Notes under the pieces: model-generated
Told to the model about the DNA's origin: nothing
The model's input: the letters and a program-made list of their open reading frames with translations, nothing else
The model's database searches: none
Shown: in pieces, positions 1 through 9,662 of the stretch
Layout: every line of letters starts with the position of its first letter
Position numbering within the stretch: position 1 is the first letter of the stretch
Assembly (NCBI RefSeq): GCF_900102165.1
Contig: NZ_FNBD01000006.1
Location: 62,001 to 126,000 of the forward strand
Direction of reading: 5' to 3'
Length of the DNA: 64,000 bases
Origin: Cellulophaga baltica
GTDB lineage: Bacteria > Bacteroidota > Bacteroidia > Flavobacteriales > Flavobacteriaceae
Program-made: the position numbers and the translations under genes

Positions 1-2
1 AA

Positions 3-1874
3 TTAAACAAAATCTCTGATACAGAATTTGAATTAATAATAAAAGCTGATATTTTTAAAGATTGGCATGTCTATTCTCAACACACCGCAGAAGGAGGTTC
101 ACAACCCAGTGAATTTGTTTTTGAGAAAGCAAATGAAGATTATGAACTTATAGGTGCAACAACAGAAAGTGAAACGACCACCGAGTATAGTGATATTTTT
201 GAAGTTGATGAAACGTATTTCAAGGAGAAGCTTTTTTTTACGCAAAAAATAAAGCTTATAAATCCGGCGACTACCCAAGTTAATGTGCTCTTGTATTATC
301 AAGTATGTAAGGATGTGTGTATTCCCGGAGAGCAAGAATTTATTTTTGCATTAGATGGTGGCCCGGTAAATTTAGAAGAAAAAACAGTTGATGAACGCAG
401 TGTAATACTTAGTGAAGAATTAATTTTAGATCTTAAGAATAAAGAGAAATTAACCGAAGGCACTGTAGATAGTGTCAGTGGTTCTTCTGGTTTATTTATG
501 ATTTTCGGTCTTGGTTTTTTAGGAGGATTAATTGCTTTGCTTACGCCTTGCGTATTTCCAATGATACCGCTAACGGTATCATTTTTTACGAAACAATCAG
601 GAACTAAAAGCAAAGGCATTACCAATGCAATACTCTATGGTTTCTTTATAGTATTAATCTATTTTTTACTAAGCTTACCTTTTCATTTATTTGATTCGGT
701 AGACTCACAAATATTAAATACCATAGCTACCAATGTTTGGTTAAATATCGTATTCTTCGCAATCTTTGTGTTTTTTGCCTTTTCATTCTTTGGATATTAT
801 GAATTAACCTTACCGAGTTCTTGGGCTAATAAAATGGATAATGCTTCTTCTAAAGCAGGTGGTGTATTGGGTATCTTTTTTATGGCGGTAACCTTAGCTA
901 TTGTTTCTTTTTCTTGTACGGGTCCTATATTAGGTGGACTTTTAGGAAGTACAGCTTTGGCAGATGGTGATGTTGCCACAAACTTATCTACCGGTATGTT
1001 AGGCTTTGGAACCGCATTAGCCTTGCCTTTTGCGTTGTTTGCCTTATTCCCAGCATGGTTAAATTCGCTACCTAAATCTGGTGGATGGATGACTACCGTG
1101 AAAGTAGTTCTCGGTTTTCTAGAGTTAGCTTTAGCATTAAAATTCTTATCAAATGCAGATTTGGTGGGTAATTGGGGATTTTTGAAGCGCGAACTTTTTA
1201 TCGGAATATGGATTGTACTATTTATTTTGTTAACACTCTATCTATTTGGTATTTTACGATTTCCTCATGATGGTCCTAAACAAAAACTATCAGGCATTCG
1301 AAAAACACTTGCTTTTGTAAGTGCTGGTTTTGTACTTTATCTAGGATTAGGACTAACAAAAACCACCAATTTAAAATTATTAAGCGGATTTCCACCACCA
1401 GAATTTTACAGCGTTTTTGAACAAGAAAGTGATTGTCCTTTAGGGCTAAATTGCTTTAAAGATTTTGAAGATGGTGTAGCTTATGCGAAAGAGGTACATA
1501 AACCAATTTTGTTAGATTTTACAGGTTGGGCTTGTGTAAACTGCCGTAAAATGGAAGAAAATGTATGGAGTGATCCAGAAGTGTTCAAACTTATAAATGA
1601 TAATTATATCTTGATATCATTATATATTGATGACCGAAAAGCATTACCAGAGTTGGAACAATTTGATTTTAAGTACGAAACCGGACGTGTAAAACATATT
1701 GAAACGGTAGGGCAAAAATGGGGGACTTTCCAAACGCTTAATTTTAATGCAGCATCACAGCCTTATTATGTGTTATTGTCTCCAGAATTAGAGGTTTTAA
1801 ATACTTCTATACAGTATACCGATACCGAAACCTATAAAGTTTGGCTTCAGGAAGGTTTAGATAATTTAAAATAA
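3..1874 (+). CDS. dsbD: DsbD-family thiol:disulfide interchange protein (5' end outside window)
   Basis: The frame is open from the window edge, so the start lies upstream; 623 residues are visible. Three parts can be seen in order. First is an N-terminal periplasmic domain with a cysteine pair in YQVCKDVCIP. Next is a CcdA-like membrane domain of about eight helices with the paired cysteines in TPCVFPMIP and SFSCTGPILGG. Last is a C-terminal thioredoxin-like domain with WACVNCRK. In this family electrons pass from cytoplasmic thioredoxin through the membrane cysteines to the periplasmic domains, keeping cytochrome maturation and disulfide isomerisation partners reduced. All three cysteine pairs are present, so the protein looks functional. 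A DUF1801 gene follows 21 bp downstream and may be cotranscribed. Confidence 0.9.
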   Translation, partial: LNKISDTEFELIIKADIFKDWHVYSQHTAEGGSQPSEFVFEKANEDYELIGATTESETTTEYSDIFEVDETYFKEKLFFTQKIKLINPATTQVNVLLYYQVCKDVCIPGEQEFIFALDGGPVNLEEKTVDERSVILSEELILDLKNKEKLTEGTVDSVSGSSGLFMIFGLGFLGGLIALLTPCVFPMIPLTVSFFTKQSGTKSKGITNAILYGFFIVLIYFLLSLPFHLFDSVDSQILNTIATNVWLNIVFFAIFVFFAFSFFGYYELTLPSSWANKMDNASSKAGGVLGIFFMAVTLAIVSFSCTGPILGGLLGSTALADGDVATNLSTGMLGFGTALALPFALFALFPAWLNSLPKSGGWMTTVKVVLGFLELALALKFLSNADLVGNWGFLKRELFIGIWIVLFILLTLYLFGILRFPHDGPKQKLSGIRKTLAFVSAGFVLYLGLGLTKTTNLKLLSGFPPPEFYSVFEQESDCPLGLNCFKDFEDGVAYAKEVHKPILLDFTGWACVNCRKMEENVWSDPEVFKLINDNYILISLYIDDRKALPELEQFDFKYETGRVKHIETVGQKWGTFQTLNFNAASQPYYVLLSPELEVLNTSIQYTDTETYKVWLQEGLDNLK

Positions 1875-1895
1875 ACTTGACTCATTCTTAAAAAA

Positions 1896-2324
1896 ATGGA
1901 ACAGCTACTCTTACTTGAAAATCCAAAAGTGGCATTAGTTTTTGAGGGGTATCCAGACCTTATTAGACCTAAGATGCGTGCACTAAGGAATCTCATATTA
2001 GAAGCCGCAAATGAGCTGGATGATGTGCAGGAATTGGAAGAAACCCTAAAATGGGGAGAACCAAGTTATATCGCTAAGAAGGGGAGTACCATTCGTATAG
2101 ACTGGAAGAAGAAAACTCCAGAACACTATGCTATATATTTTAAATGCACGAGTTTATTAGTAACTACATTCAAAGAAGTATTTCCAGATCAATTTACATA
2201 TGAGGGAAATAGAGCACTGGTTTTTAAAGTAGAGGAAGAGATACCGGTAAAAGAATTAATATCTTGCATCAAAGCAGCGCTACAATACCATACGATAAAA
2301 CACGTACCGAGTTTGGGGATGTAG
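1896..2324 (+). CDS. DUF1801 domain protein
   Basis: A 142-residue cytoplasmic protein with no signal peptide or membrane segment. The pattern KWGEPSYIAKKGSTIRIDW followed by YAIYFKC matches the DUF1801 (YdhG-like) family, a small alpha/beta fold of unknown biochemical role. It starts 21 bp after dsbD on the same strand and is followed by a strong bidirectional hairpin, so it probably ends the dsbD transcript. No function can be assigned from sequence. Confidence 0.8.
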   Translation: MEQLLLLENPKVALVFEGYPDLIRPKMRALRNLILEAANELDDVQELEETLKWGEPSYIAKKGSTIRIDWKKKTPEHYAIYFKCTSLLVTTFKEVFPDQFTYEGNRALVFKVEEEIPVKELISCIKAALQYHTIKHVPSLGM

Positions 2325-2334
2325 TTGAAAAAAT

Positions 2335-2369
2335 AAAATGGGTTAATTAAAATATAATTAACCCATTTT
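2335..2369. terminator. Bidirectional terminator hairpin
   Basis: A perfect 15-bp inverted repeat (2335-2349 and 2355-2369) has a 5-nt loop and A/T tails on both sides. It lies between the convergent DUF1801 gene and the metallopeptidase gene, so it can serve both. Confidence 0.85.
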
Positions 2370-2393
2370 ATAAATTAGTATGTAATGATACTT

Positions 2394-3551
2394 CTATTGC
2401 GCTACCGCTAAGAAATTTGTATTTTCCTGTGGACCAACAACCGTTTCAAGAATTTCTAAAAATGATACATGCACAGCTTCTGCGTCTAAAATATGACCTT
2501 TCTTTTTAGCATTTTGCGCCAAGATATATCCTTGCTTTGCCGCTTCCATACGTTGGGCAGGTGTTCCATGATGACCATCACTGGTAAAACTACAGTCGCC
2601 AATATTGAAAAATAAGCTTAAGAATTCTTCGGTTTTTTTCCAATTATAGGTGCCACCTCTTTTATGTGTTAAATAATATCCTGTAAAGAAATCAGCTTCT
2701 AATTCTGTAGTTCTAGTTGCTTCTGGAGCATTATCTGCAGCACCATTTGGATACCAATCACGATTATTAAATTGTATTTGATGTCCCCATTCATGCGCCA
2801 TAATACCAGACCAAACAACTTTAGAATCTACACCTGCCTCAGCAGCTAAGGCTATCAAGCCATCGCCAATAACAATTAAATCTCCTTGATCTAATTGACC
2901 TTCTAGTGCAATAGCAAAACCATCAAAAGATACAAGAGGGGATTCAATTAGGAAAGTACTTTCTGAATTTACAACGTTTATAAAATAGTCGGCATAAATA
3001 GCAGCCTCTTCTTCAGGTAAACCATACCAGAAAGTTAAAATGTCAATGACCTTACTTGAATCATTTAAGGTACTATTGTGTTGGCCACGAACGCTAACCT
3101 CATTAGGCATATTCCAAAAACCTTCTAATCCTCTAGTGATTTTTGAAACCAAATTGGTGTACTCTCCATTAGCTCCAAAATATTGTTCGCTAGTATCTGT
3201 CAGTGAATAGTAAAAGTTCATTTCAGCATAAAGTTCATACCATTCGGCTCCTAAAGCATCGATATTACTAGAAACAGATTCATCTATGACTGTATTAAAT
3301 AATGTAGGCGCACATGCGCTAGGAGTTACAACTTGTGAAATTGTAAACGGATTGTCGTTAAAAAGCTCAATACCCTCTAAACGTACTGTAGGAGATAATT
3401 GTTCTAATGACGAATTACTTTTACTAGTTGCAGAGCTTTTTGCCACATTGAAAGATTCCTCTATAGAAACGTTGGTCTCCTCTTTTTGACAAGAAGCTAA
3501 GAGTAACCCAGCGGTTAAACTCAAAATAATTTTGTTTGTTTTAATTTTCAT
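2394..3551 (-). CDS. Zinc metallopeptidase-like lipoprotein
   Basis: A 385-residue lipoprotein. The N-terminus has a short hydrophobic signal ending in a lipobox (LLASC, Cys21). The centre carries HEWGH (His253, Glu254, His257) followed about 30 residues later by TELEADFF. This HExxH plus downstream Glu/Asp arrangement resembles the neutral zinc metallopeptidase (YpfJ-like) group, where the second motif supplies the third metal ligand. It is therefore likely a membrane-anchored periplasmic or surface protease. A proteolytic role is inferred from the motif alone, and the substrate is unknown. It is monocistronic between a bidirectional terminator and a 321-bp intergenic region. Confidence 0.7.
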   Translation of the reverse strand: MKIKTNKIILSLTAGLLLASCQKEETNVSIEESFNVAKSSATSKSNSSLEQLSPTVRLEGIELFNDNPFTISQVVTPSACAPTLFNTVIDESVSSNIDALGAEWYELYAEMNFYYSLTDTSEQYFGANGEYTNLVSKITRGLEGFWNMPNEVSVRGQHNSTLNDSSKVIDILTFWYGLPEEEAAIYADYFINVVNSESTFLIESPLVSFDGFAIALEGQLDQGDLIVIGDGLIALAAEAGVDSKVVWSGIMAHEWGHQIQFNNRDWYPNGAADNAPEATRTTELEADFFTGYYLTHKRGGTYNWKKTEEFLSLFFNIGDCSFTSDGHHGTPAQRMEAAKQGYILAQNAKKKGHILDAEAVHVSFLEILETVVGPQENTNFLAVAQ

Positions 3552-3872
3552 ATGTAGTTTGATTTAGTGTTATGATTACAATAATACCAAATATTGTAGA
3601 CTATTGTTAAAATTTATAAACTTTATCATTTTTTAAATTGAATAGTGTAATTCAAAAATTAGCTAGTTATAATTTGAAATAAAGGGGCTTTTTTCATTGT
3701 ATGTAAGTACATTAAGTATTAAGGAACTTTGAAATTTGGGGCTACAGTTTTAAATGCATTTTTCTTTGCCGTATACTGTGCTATACAACACCGTTTTTAA
3801 TCAATTGGTCTAGTATACTTTAGTAGGCGCTCATCTTATATTATTTTTAACGGTTTAATACCCCCGTAAATT
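3552..3872. other. Intergenic region between divergent genes
   Basis: This 321-bp AT-rich stretch separates the divergent metallopeptidase and acylase genes and should contain promoters for both. I see no full TAnnTTTG box; the nearest are partial matches ending in CTTTG around 3729-3733 and 3761-3765. No RNA gene or small reading frame with support was found. Confidence 0.5.
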
Positions 3873-6266
3873 TTGAAAAAGCTCAAAAAAATACTTCTAT
3901 TCATTAGTACCATTCTATTAATTTTTGTGATTGGAATTGTAATTTTTATATTATCCCTAAAGCCAAGCTACAGTGGAGAGAAAGAATTAGACACTATAAA
4001 AAAAGAAGTGAGCGTTTATTATGATTCGTATGGTATTCCTCATATTTATGGGGCATCAGAAGAAGATGCTTTTAGAACTTTAGGTTACGTTCATGCGCAA
4101 GATCGTTTGTGGCAAATGGAACTTTTACGTAGAATAGGTCCCGGAAGACTGTCTGAAGTATTTGGCAAAGACATGATTACTACCGATAAGTTTCTTATTT
4201 CTTTAGGGATTGATGAAGCTTCTGAAAAGACGGTGGCTCATTTAGATATGAATGACGAAAGCATTCGTCTAACCAATGCCTATTTGGAAGGTGTTAATGC
4301 ATTTATCAAAGACGGACCCACGCCGGTAGAGTTTTATTTAACGGGGATTGATAAAACCCCATTTGTATTAAAAGATGTCTATAATACCATTGGATATATG
4401 GCCTTTAGTTTTGCCATGGCGCATAAAACAGATCCGTTACTTACTTCTATAAAAGAAAAGCTAGGACCTCAATATTTAAAAGATTTGGAAATTGAGGTAG
4501 ACCCGTCATTAACACTGATTTCTAATTATCCAAAGGGCAAGCAAGCTTTAAAAAATACGGTCTCTGAAATTGCATTACAAGCCTTAGAGAAATTACCTGT
4601 GCCCATGTTTGAAGGGAGTAATAGTTGGGTGCTTTCTCCGGAGAAAACAAAAAACGGACACGTTATTTTTGCTAACGATCCTCATATTGGTTTTTCACAA
4701 CCTTCAGTTTGGTTTGAAGCTCATGTGAGCACACCAACCTATGAGAAATATGGCTACCACTTAGCAGGTGTACCCTTTCCCTTGTTGGGGCATGATAGAA
4801 ACCTAGCTTACGGATTAACCATGTTTGAGAATGACGATATTGATTTTTATTATGAAGAAGTACATCCTTCAGATAAGCGTAAATATAAATACAAGGAGGA
4901 GTGGAAGAGTTTTGAAAGTATCACCAAGACAATAAAAGTTAAAGATGCAGATGCTATTCAATTCACCTATGAAAAATCAATTCACGGTCCAATATTAAAC
5001 GGTATAGCAGATCAAATTGTAGGAGATAAACCCGTTGCCATGTCTTGGACCTATACGAAGACGGACAATAAAACATTAAAAGCGTATAATGGCATTGTGC
5101 ATGCCAATGGATTACGTGATTTTAAAAAGTCATTAGCCGATATTAATGCGCCTGGATTAAATATTATGTATGGTGATGCTAAAGGAAATGTAGCTTGGTT
5201 TGCTACAGCCAAATTGTATCTAATGCCAGATAGTGTAAACACAAAATTTATTTTAGACGGAAGCACAGGATTGCAAGAACCTCTGAGGTATTTAGAGTTT
5301 AAGGAGAATCCGCAGGCTATTAATCCACCTTGGAATTACGTGTACTCCGCAAATAACCAGCCAGATTCTATTCTAGGAAAAATTTATCCTGGATATTATT
5401 TACCAGAAAATAGGGCAAAAAGGATAACACAGCTTATTGATGCTAAAAATGATTGGAGTAAAGACGATGTAGCAAAAATGATTACAGATGTTACGTCAAG
5501 TGTAGATCCTGCGATTGTGAATAATCTTATAGAAGAATTAAATTCTAAAGAGTTATCTAAAAAGCAGCTAGAAGTAATAGAGAAATTAAAGCATTGGAAA
5601 GGCGATGCTACTTTGGAGAGTGTTGAGAGTACTATATACCACCGTTGGGTTTATTTCTTCATAAAAAACACCTTTGGTGATGAGTTGAGTGAAGCGCAAT
5701 TTACTTCATTTTTGGGAACACATTTTTTTAAAAGAACCATTGCCCCGATGGCAGAAATAAAAGAATCTGTTTGGTGGGATGATATCACTACAGCAGAGAT
5801 GGAAACAAAATCTGTTATTGTAAATAGATCTTTTCAACAAGCTTATGCTGCTTTAGAGCAATCATTGGGAGTAGATATACAAGAATGGACTTGGAATAAA
5901 GTGCACACCATAGAACATCCACATCCAATTGGGCAAGTAGAAGCTTTGCGTAAATATTTCAATGTGGGGCCTTATGAAATAAACGGTACTAGAGAGGTAA
6001 TTAACAATTTATCTTTTGCCTATACAGAAGATGGCTTATATAAAGTATCATCTGGACCATCTACACGTAGGATTATAGATTTTTCAGATGTAGAAAACAG
6101 CATAAGTATTTTACCAACAGGACAATCGGGTAATATGCTAAGCAATCATTACCAGGATCAAGCTAAAATGTATGTAAACGGAGAGTTTCGTAAGATGATG
6201 ATGAATAAAGAAGCGATTAAATCTTCTGCGGAATCTGTGCTACTATTCAAGCCCTTAGAGGATTAA
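3873..6266 (+). CDS. Penicillin acylase family (Ntn-hydrolase) protein
   Basis: A 797-residue protein with one N-terminal membrane anchor or signal (about residues 5-28). The opening motifs GIPHIYGASEEDAF and GYVHAQDRLWQME are typical of the penicillin acylase / acyl-homoserine-lactone acylase superfamily. The autocatalytic cleavage site is visible as EG|SNSW: Gly248 would end the alpha chain and Ser249 become the N-terminal nucleophile of the beta chain, with NDPHIGF following. The family hydrolyses amide bonds, including beta-lactams and AHLs; the substrate here cannot be told. The start is a TTG chosen because it gives the complete signal peptide and no in-frame ATG precedes the conserved region. 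comM follows 57 bp downstream. Confidence 0.85.
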   Translation: MKKLKKILLFISTILLIFVIGIVIFILSLKPSYSGEKELDTIKKEVSVYYDSYGIPHIYGASEEDAFRTLGYVHAQDRLWQMELLRRIGPGRLSEVFGKDMITTDKFLISLGIDEASEKTVAHLDMNDESIRLTNAYLEGVNAFIKDGPTPVEFYLTGIDKTPFVLKDVYNTIGYMAFSFAMAHKTDPLLTSIKEKLGPQYLKDLEIEVDPSLTLISNYPKGKQALKNTVSEIALQALEKLPVPMFEGSNSWVLSPEKTKNGHVIFANDPHIGFSQPSVWFEAHVSTPTYEKYGYHLAGVPFPLLGHDRNLAYGLTMFENDDIDFYYEEVHPSDKRKYKYKEEWKSFESITKTIKVKDADAIQFTYEKSIHGPILNGIADQIVGDKPVAMSWTYTKTDNKTLKAYNGIVHANGLRDFKKSLADINAPGLNIMYGDAKGNVAWFATAKLYLMPDSVNTKFILDGSTGLQEPLRYLEFKENPQAINPPWNYVYSANNQPDSILGKIYPGYYLPENRAKRITQLIDAKNDWSKDDVAKMITDVTSSVDPAIVNNLIEELNSKELSKKQLEVIEKLKHWKGDATLESVESTIYHRWVYFFIKNTFGDELSEAQFTSFLGTHFFKRTIAPMAEIKESVWWDDITTAEMETKSVIVNRSFQQAYAALEQSLGVDIQEWTWNKVHTIEHPHPIGQVEALRKYFNVGPYEINGTREVINNLSFAYTEDGLYKVSSGPSTRRIIDFSDVENSISILPTGQSGNMLSNHYQDQAKMYVNGEFRKMMMNKEAIKSSAESVLLFKPLED

Positions 6267-6290
6267 TAACAGAGAATAAAAGTATGTCTA

Positions 6291-6319
6291 ATTATTTTCC
6301 TATTTTTAAGGAAAATAAT
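6291..6319. terminator. Stem-loop between acylase and comM genes
   Basis: A 10-bp perfect inverted repeat (6291-6300 and 6310-6319) with a 9-nt loop ends only 4 bp before the comM start codon. The stem is AT-rich and no long T-run follows it. It could be a weak terminator or a structure affecting comM translation. Confidence 0.4.
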
Positions 6320-6323
6320 CTAA

Positions 6324-7859
6324 ATGCTTACAAAGGTTTACGGTAGTGCTGTTTTTGGTGTAGAGGCTACAACTATTACAGTAGAAGTCAATGTAGATAA
6401 AGGAATAGGATATCATCTAGTTGGGTTACCCGATAATGCTATTAAAGAAAGTAATTATAGAATTGCTGCTGCGTTACAGAATAATGGGTATAAAATACCA
6501 GGAAAAAAACTCACTATTAATATGGCTCCCGCAGATTTGCGAAAAGAGGGATCTGCGTATGATCTTACCTTAGCTCTAGGGATTTTAACGGCATCGGGAC
6601 AAATTAAGTCAGAAAATATAGAAAAATATATCATCATGGGAGAAATTTCTCTGGATGGTAGTTTGCAACCTATAAAAGGAGCTTTACCCATTGCTATTAA
6701 AGCAAAGGAAGAAGGGTATAAAGGCTTTATTCTTCCCAAAGAAAATGCTAGAGAAGCTGCTATCGTCAATGATCTAGAAGTTTACGGTGTGGAAAATATC
6801 AAAGAAGTTATAGAATACTTTGATATAGGTACTCCCTTAGAACAGACTATAATAGATACACGAAAAGAGTTCTATAAATCTTTAGATTTTCCTGAATTTG
6901 ATTTTTCTGATGTAAAGGGACAAGAAAGTATTAAGCGGTGCATGGAAATTGCCGCTGCAGGCGGACATAATATTATTCTAATAGGTCCACCAGGAGCTGG
7001 TAAAACCATGTTAGCAAAACGTTTACCGTCTATTTTACCTCCAATGACCTTGCATGAAGCGCTAGAAACCACAAAAATACATAGTGTTGTCGGTAAAATA
7101 AAGAACATGGGATTAATGAATCAGCGTCCCTTTAGAAGTCCTCATCATACTATTTCAGATGTCGCACTTGTGGGAGGAGGAGCATATCCGCAGCCAGGAG
7201 AAATATCCTTGTCGCATAATGGGGTCTTATTTTTAGATGAGTTGCCTGAATTTAAACGTGGCGTTTTAGAAGTAATGCGTCAGCCTTTAGAAGATAGAGA
7301 AGTGACCATTTCTAGAGCGCGATTTACCGTTACCTATCCGAGTAGTTTTATGTTGGTGGCAAGTATGAATCCTAGTCCCGGAGGTTATTTTAATGATCCA
7401 GATGCACCTGTAACCTCTTCCCCAGCAGAAATGCAGCGCTATTTAAGTAAAATATCTGGACCACTTTTAGATCGTATTGATATTCATATAGAAGTAACAC
7501 CTGTGCCCTTTGATAAATTATCGGAAGAACGAAAAGGAGAGGGGAGTGTAGAAATAAGAAAGCGAGTAACTGCGGCTCGAGAATTGCAAACCCTGCGTTT
7601 TGAAGAAATGGAAAACGTGCATTACAATGCACAAATGAATACCAAGCATATCCGGAAATATTGTAAAATGGATGACGCTTCAAAAGAATTGTTGAAAAAT
7701 GCTATGGAACGCCTTAACCTATCTGCGAGAGCTTATGATAGAATTCTTAAAGTAGCAAGAACCATCGCGGATTTAGATGCTGCAGAAGCGGTTACAGGAA
7801 CACATATAGCTGAGGCCATACAATACCGTAGTTTAGATAGAGAAGGTTGGTTGGGATAG
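6324..7859 (+). CDS. comM: ComM/YifB-type AAA+ ATPase (Mg-chelatase-like)
   Basis: A 511-residue protein with the layout of the YifB/ComM family. An N-terminal ChlI-like domain (about 1-170, starting VYGSAVFGVEA) is followed by an AAA+ domain with Walker A GPPGAGKTM, the RSPHHTISDVALVGGG signature and Walker B LFLDELPEF, then a C-terminal helical lid (RAYDRILKVARTIADL). ComM homologues are hexameric helicases that promote branch migration during natural transformation and recombination; YifB is the older name. Length and motifs are normal. No other competence genes lie near it. Confidence 0.9.
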   Translation: MLTKVYGSAVFGVEATTITVEVNVDKGIGYHLVGLPDNAIKESNYRIAAALQNNGYKIPGKKLTINMAPADLRKEGSAYDLTLALGILTASGQIKSENIEKYIIMGEISLDGSLQPIKGALPIAIKAKEEGYKGFILPKENAREAAIVNDLEVYGVENIKEVIEYFDIGTPLEQTIIDTRKEFYKSLDFPEFDFSDVKGQESIKRCMEIAAAGGHNIILIGPPGAGKTMLAKRLPSILPPMTLHEALETTKIHSVVGKIKNMGLMNQRPFRSPHHTISDVALVGGGAYPQPGEISLSHNGVLFLDELPEFKRGVLEVMRQPLEDREVTISRARFTVTYPSSFMLVASMNPSPGGYFNDPDAPVTSSPAEMQRYLSKISGPLLDRIDIHIEVTPVPFDKLSEERKGEGSVEIRKRVTAARELQTLRFEEMENVHYNAQMNTKHIRKYCKMDDASKELLKNAMERLNLSARAYDRILKVARTIADLDAAEAVTGTHIAEAIQYRSLDREGWLG

Positions 7860-7995
7860 TAATATGTTTAGAATAGTGAATGATAGCGTAGATTGAAATA
7901 GTAAAGTGTCAATTTAAAACTTCACTATAGCTATTCGTAGCGGTAATCAATCTTATACCAATATTTTAATTTATCTTTTACCTATAAAATAAGAA

Positions 7996-8718
7996 ATGAC
8001 TAAATATTTTATGGTACTCGTATTCTTCCTAGGAATGCAAATCTCTAATGCACAAAATCTTACGGCTCCAGAATTGTTAGATAAAGCAATTGCTTATCAT
8101 GACCCAGACAAGCTTTGGAGTGTTTTTCAAGGAAAACTATTTATTACCATGAACTACCCAGACGGTAAGGAAAGGCATAGTGAAGTAGAAATTGATTTAC
8201 CAAAAGAACACTTTGAAATCACTTCCAAAACAGAGGGTACTATCATTAAACAAACCTTAGATAAAGAAGAGTGCACACTTAACTTAAACGGAACTACAAG
8301 CATATCAGAGGAAGCTTTGAAGACACATCGGTTGAGCTGTGAGCGTGCCAATTTCGTGAAGAACTATTACCTCTATTTGTATGGTCTTCCAATGAAATTA
8401 AAAGATAAAGGAACAAATCTAGATCCTAAAGTACAGACTAAAACATTTAAGGGTAAAGAATATCTAGTTCTAAAAGTTACCTATGACGAAAGTGTAGGTA
8501 AGGATGTTTGGTATTTCTATTTTGATCCTACGAGCTATGCTATGGAGCTATATCAATTCTTTCATGATGAGTCTAAAAATGATGGGGAATACATCCTTTT
8601 AAGTGACTTGGAAAATGTTGGGACTATTAAAATGCCAAAAGTTAGAGCGTGGTATTACAATAAAGATGATAAATACTTAGGTACGGATATTTTGACGAAA
8701 GGCATACCATTGGAATAA
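7996..8718 (+). CDS. Secreted DUF6503-like protein
   Basis: A 240-residue protein with a cleavable signal peptide (MTKYFMVLVFFLGMQ, then NAQ). The rest is beta-rich with repeated Tyr/Lys/Asp motifs and resembles the flavobacterial DUF6503 group, whose members have a LolA-like half-barrel appearance. No catalytic motif is visible. It stands alone, followed by a strong hairpin. The domain name is from memory of the family pattern; function is unknown. Confidence 0.6.
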   Translation: MTKYFMVLVFFLGMQISNAQNLTAPELLDKAIAYHDPDKLWSVFQGKLFITMNYPDGKERHSEVEIDLPKEHFEITSKTEGTIIKQTLDKEECTLNLNGTTSISEEALKTHRLSCERANFVKNYYLYLYGLPMKLKDKGTNLDPKVQTKTFKGKEYLVLKVTYDESVGKDVWYFYFDPTSYAMELYQFFHDESKNDGEYILLSDLENVGTIKMPKVRAWYYNKDDKYLGTDILTKGIPLE

Positions 8719-8861
8719 AATGTACGTTTAATAATTTTTTCTAACGTAGTGGCGTCCATGGATGATCTTTTGCTATGGCCTATACACTATTTATAGGCTT
8801 ACATAGTCATTTATTGAACGATTAGGATTGAAGTGATTATTTAATGTCAAAATAGTATATA

Positions 8862-8906
8862 TACAAAAAGCAAGTACATGGGATATAAATGTACTTGCTT
8901 TTTGTA
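8862..8906. terminator. Strong bidirectional terminator
   Basis: A perfect 17-bp inverted repeat (8862-8878 and 8890-8906) has an 11-nt loop and A5/T5 tracts at the outer ends of the stem. It lies between the convergent DUF6503-like gene and the 147-residue gene. Confidence 0.85.
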
Positions 8907-9001
8907 GTATTTTTCAATAATCTGTTGAAGGTTTAAAAACAAAATAACTTAGGCGAAATAGAAATTATGAATTACTGTACCGCATACCTTTAAACCATCA
9001 A

Positions 9002-9445
9002 CTATAATGTTTTAATGTTTACTTTAAGACCTTCAACAATTCCTTCTATATTTTTTACCGTTTCTTTGAGGTAATATTTTATGACGACATCGGGTATTCT
9101 AATCGTGGTGAATCCATTTTTAAAAGAATGCATCGCCTCTTCTAAATCCATTATCGCTTGTTCGTGGGTAATGGTATTGTACTCTGTATCTACTTCGATG
9201 TTGAGTTTTACACGCGAAATAGCTAAATCCACAGATTTCTTACCATCCCACCATTCTAACATGGAGGATATTCCAATTTCTTTTAAGCCGTAGTATAGTT
9301 TAATAGCTTCCGTAGGAGTTTTTTTGGTATTCACCAATTTATCCATACGTCCTTTATGTTGTTTACAAAGTTCCACTCCGTAAATGTCAAAAGAATTTTT
9401 ATGGTCTATATAACTAAGTTCTTTATTACATTCTAAACAGTTCAT
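9002..9445 (-). CDS. Uncharacterised protein with zinc-knuckle and nuclease-like region
   Basis: A 147-residue soluble protein. Cys3, Cys6, Cys27 and His30 could bind zinc. The C-terminal half has the order VDLAI...LNIEVD...H...D.EEAMHSFKNGFTTIRIPDVV. This resembles the core of Vsr/DUF559 PD-(D/E)XK-like proteins (Asp73, Glu84, Asp86, His94, then a strand before a helix). The likeness is by eye and the usual catalytic lysine is not evident, so activity is only a suggestion. It is transcribed alone from an AT-rich region shared with the DUF2891 gene and ends at the hairpin at 8862-8906. Confidence 0.6.
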   Translation of the reverse strand: MNCLECNKELSYIDHKNSFDIYGVELCKQHKGRMDKLVNTKKTPTEAIKLYYGLKEIGISSMLEWWDGKKSVDLAISRVKLNIEVDTEYNTITHEQAIMDLEEAMHSFKNGFTTIRIPDVVIKYYLKETVKNIEGIVEGLKVNIKTL

Positions 9446-9521
9446 TGATTTAAGTAGGTTAATAGGTATTCGGGATTATTATAACAGTTACTTTTTTCAA
9501 ATAGTATATAAACAATTCAAG

Positions 9522-9549
9522 TTTTAGACGTATGACACATTTTTAGACG
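9522..9549. repeat. Direct repeat TTTTAGACG x2
   Basis: The 9-mer TTTTAGACG occurs at 9522-9530 and 9541-9549, a 19-bp (two helical turn) period, in the intergenic region between the divergent 147-residue and DUF2891 genes. It could be a regulator binding site; nothing else supports this. Confidence 0.35.
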
Positions 9550-9662
9550 AACAACACTATCTATTACCATTCAACGATATTTTTATAGGCCGATTTTACT
9601 AATTCTGATTTTAAGTCTCTATATTTACTTTCCATCAAATTAAAATTGAAAATAGTACTTCA

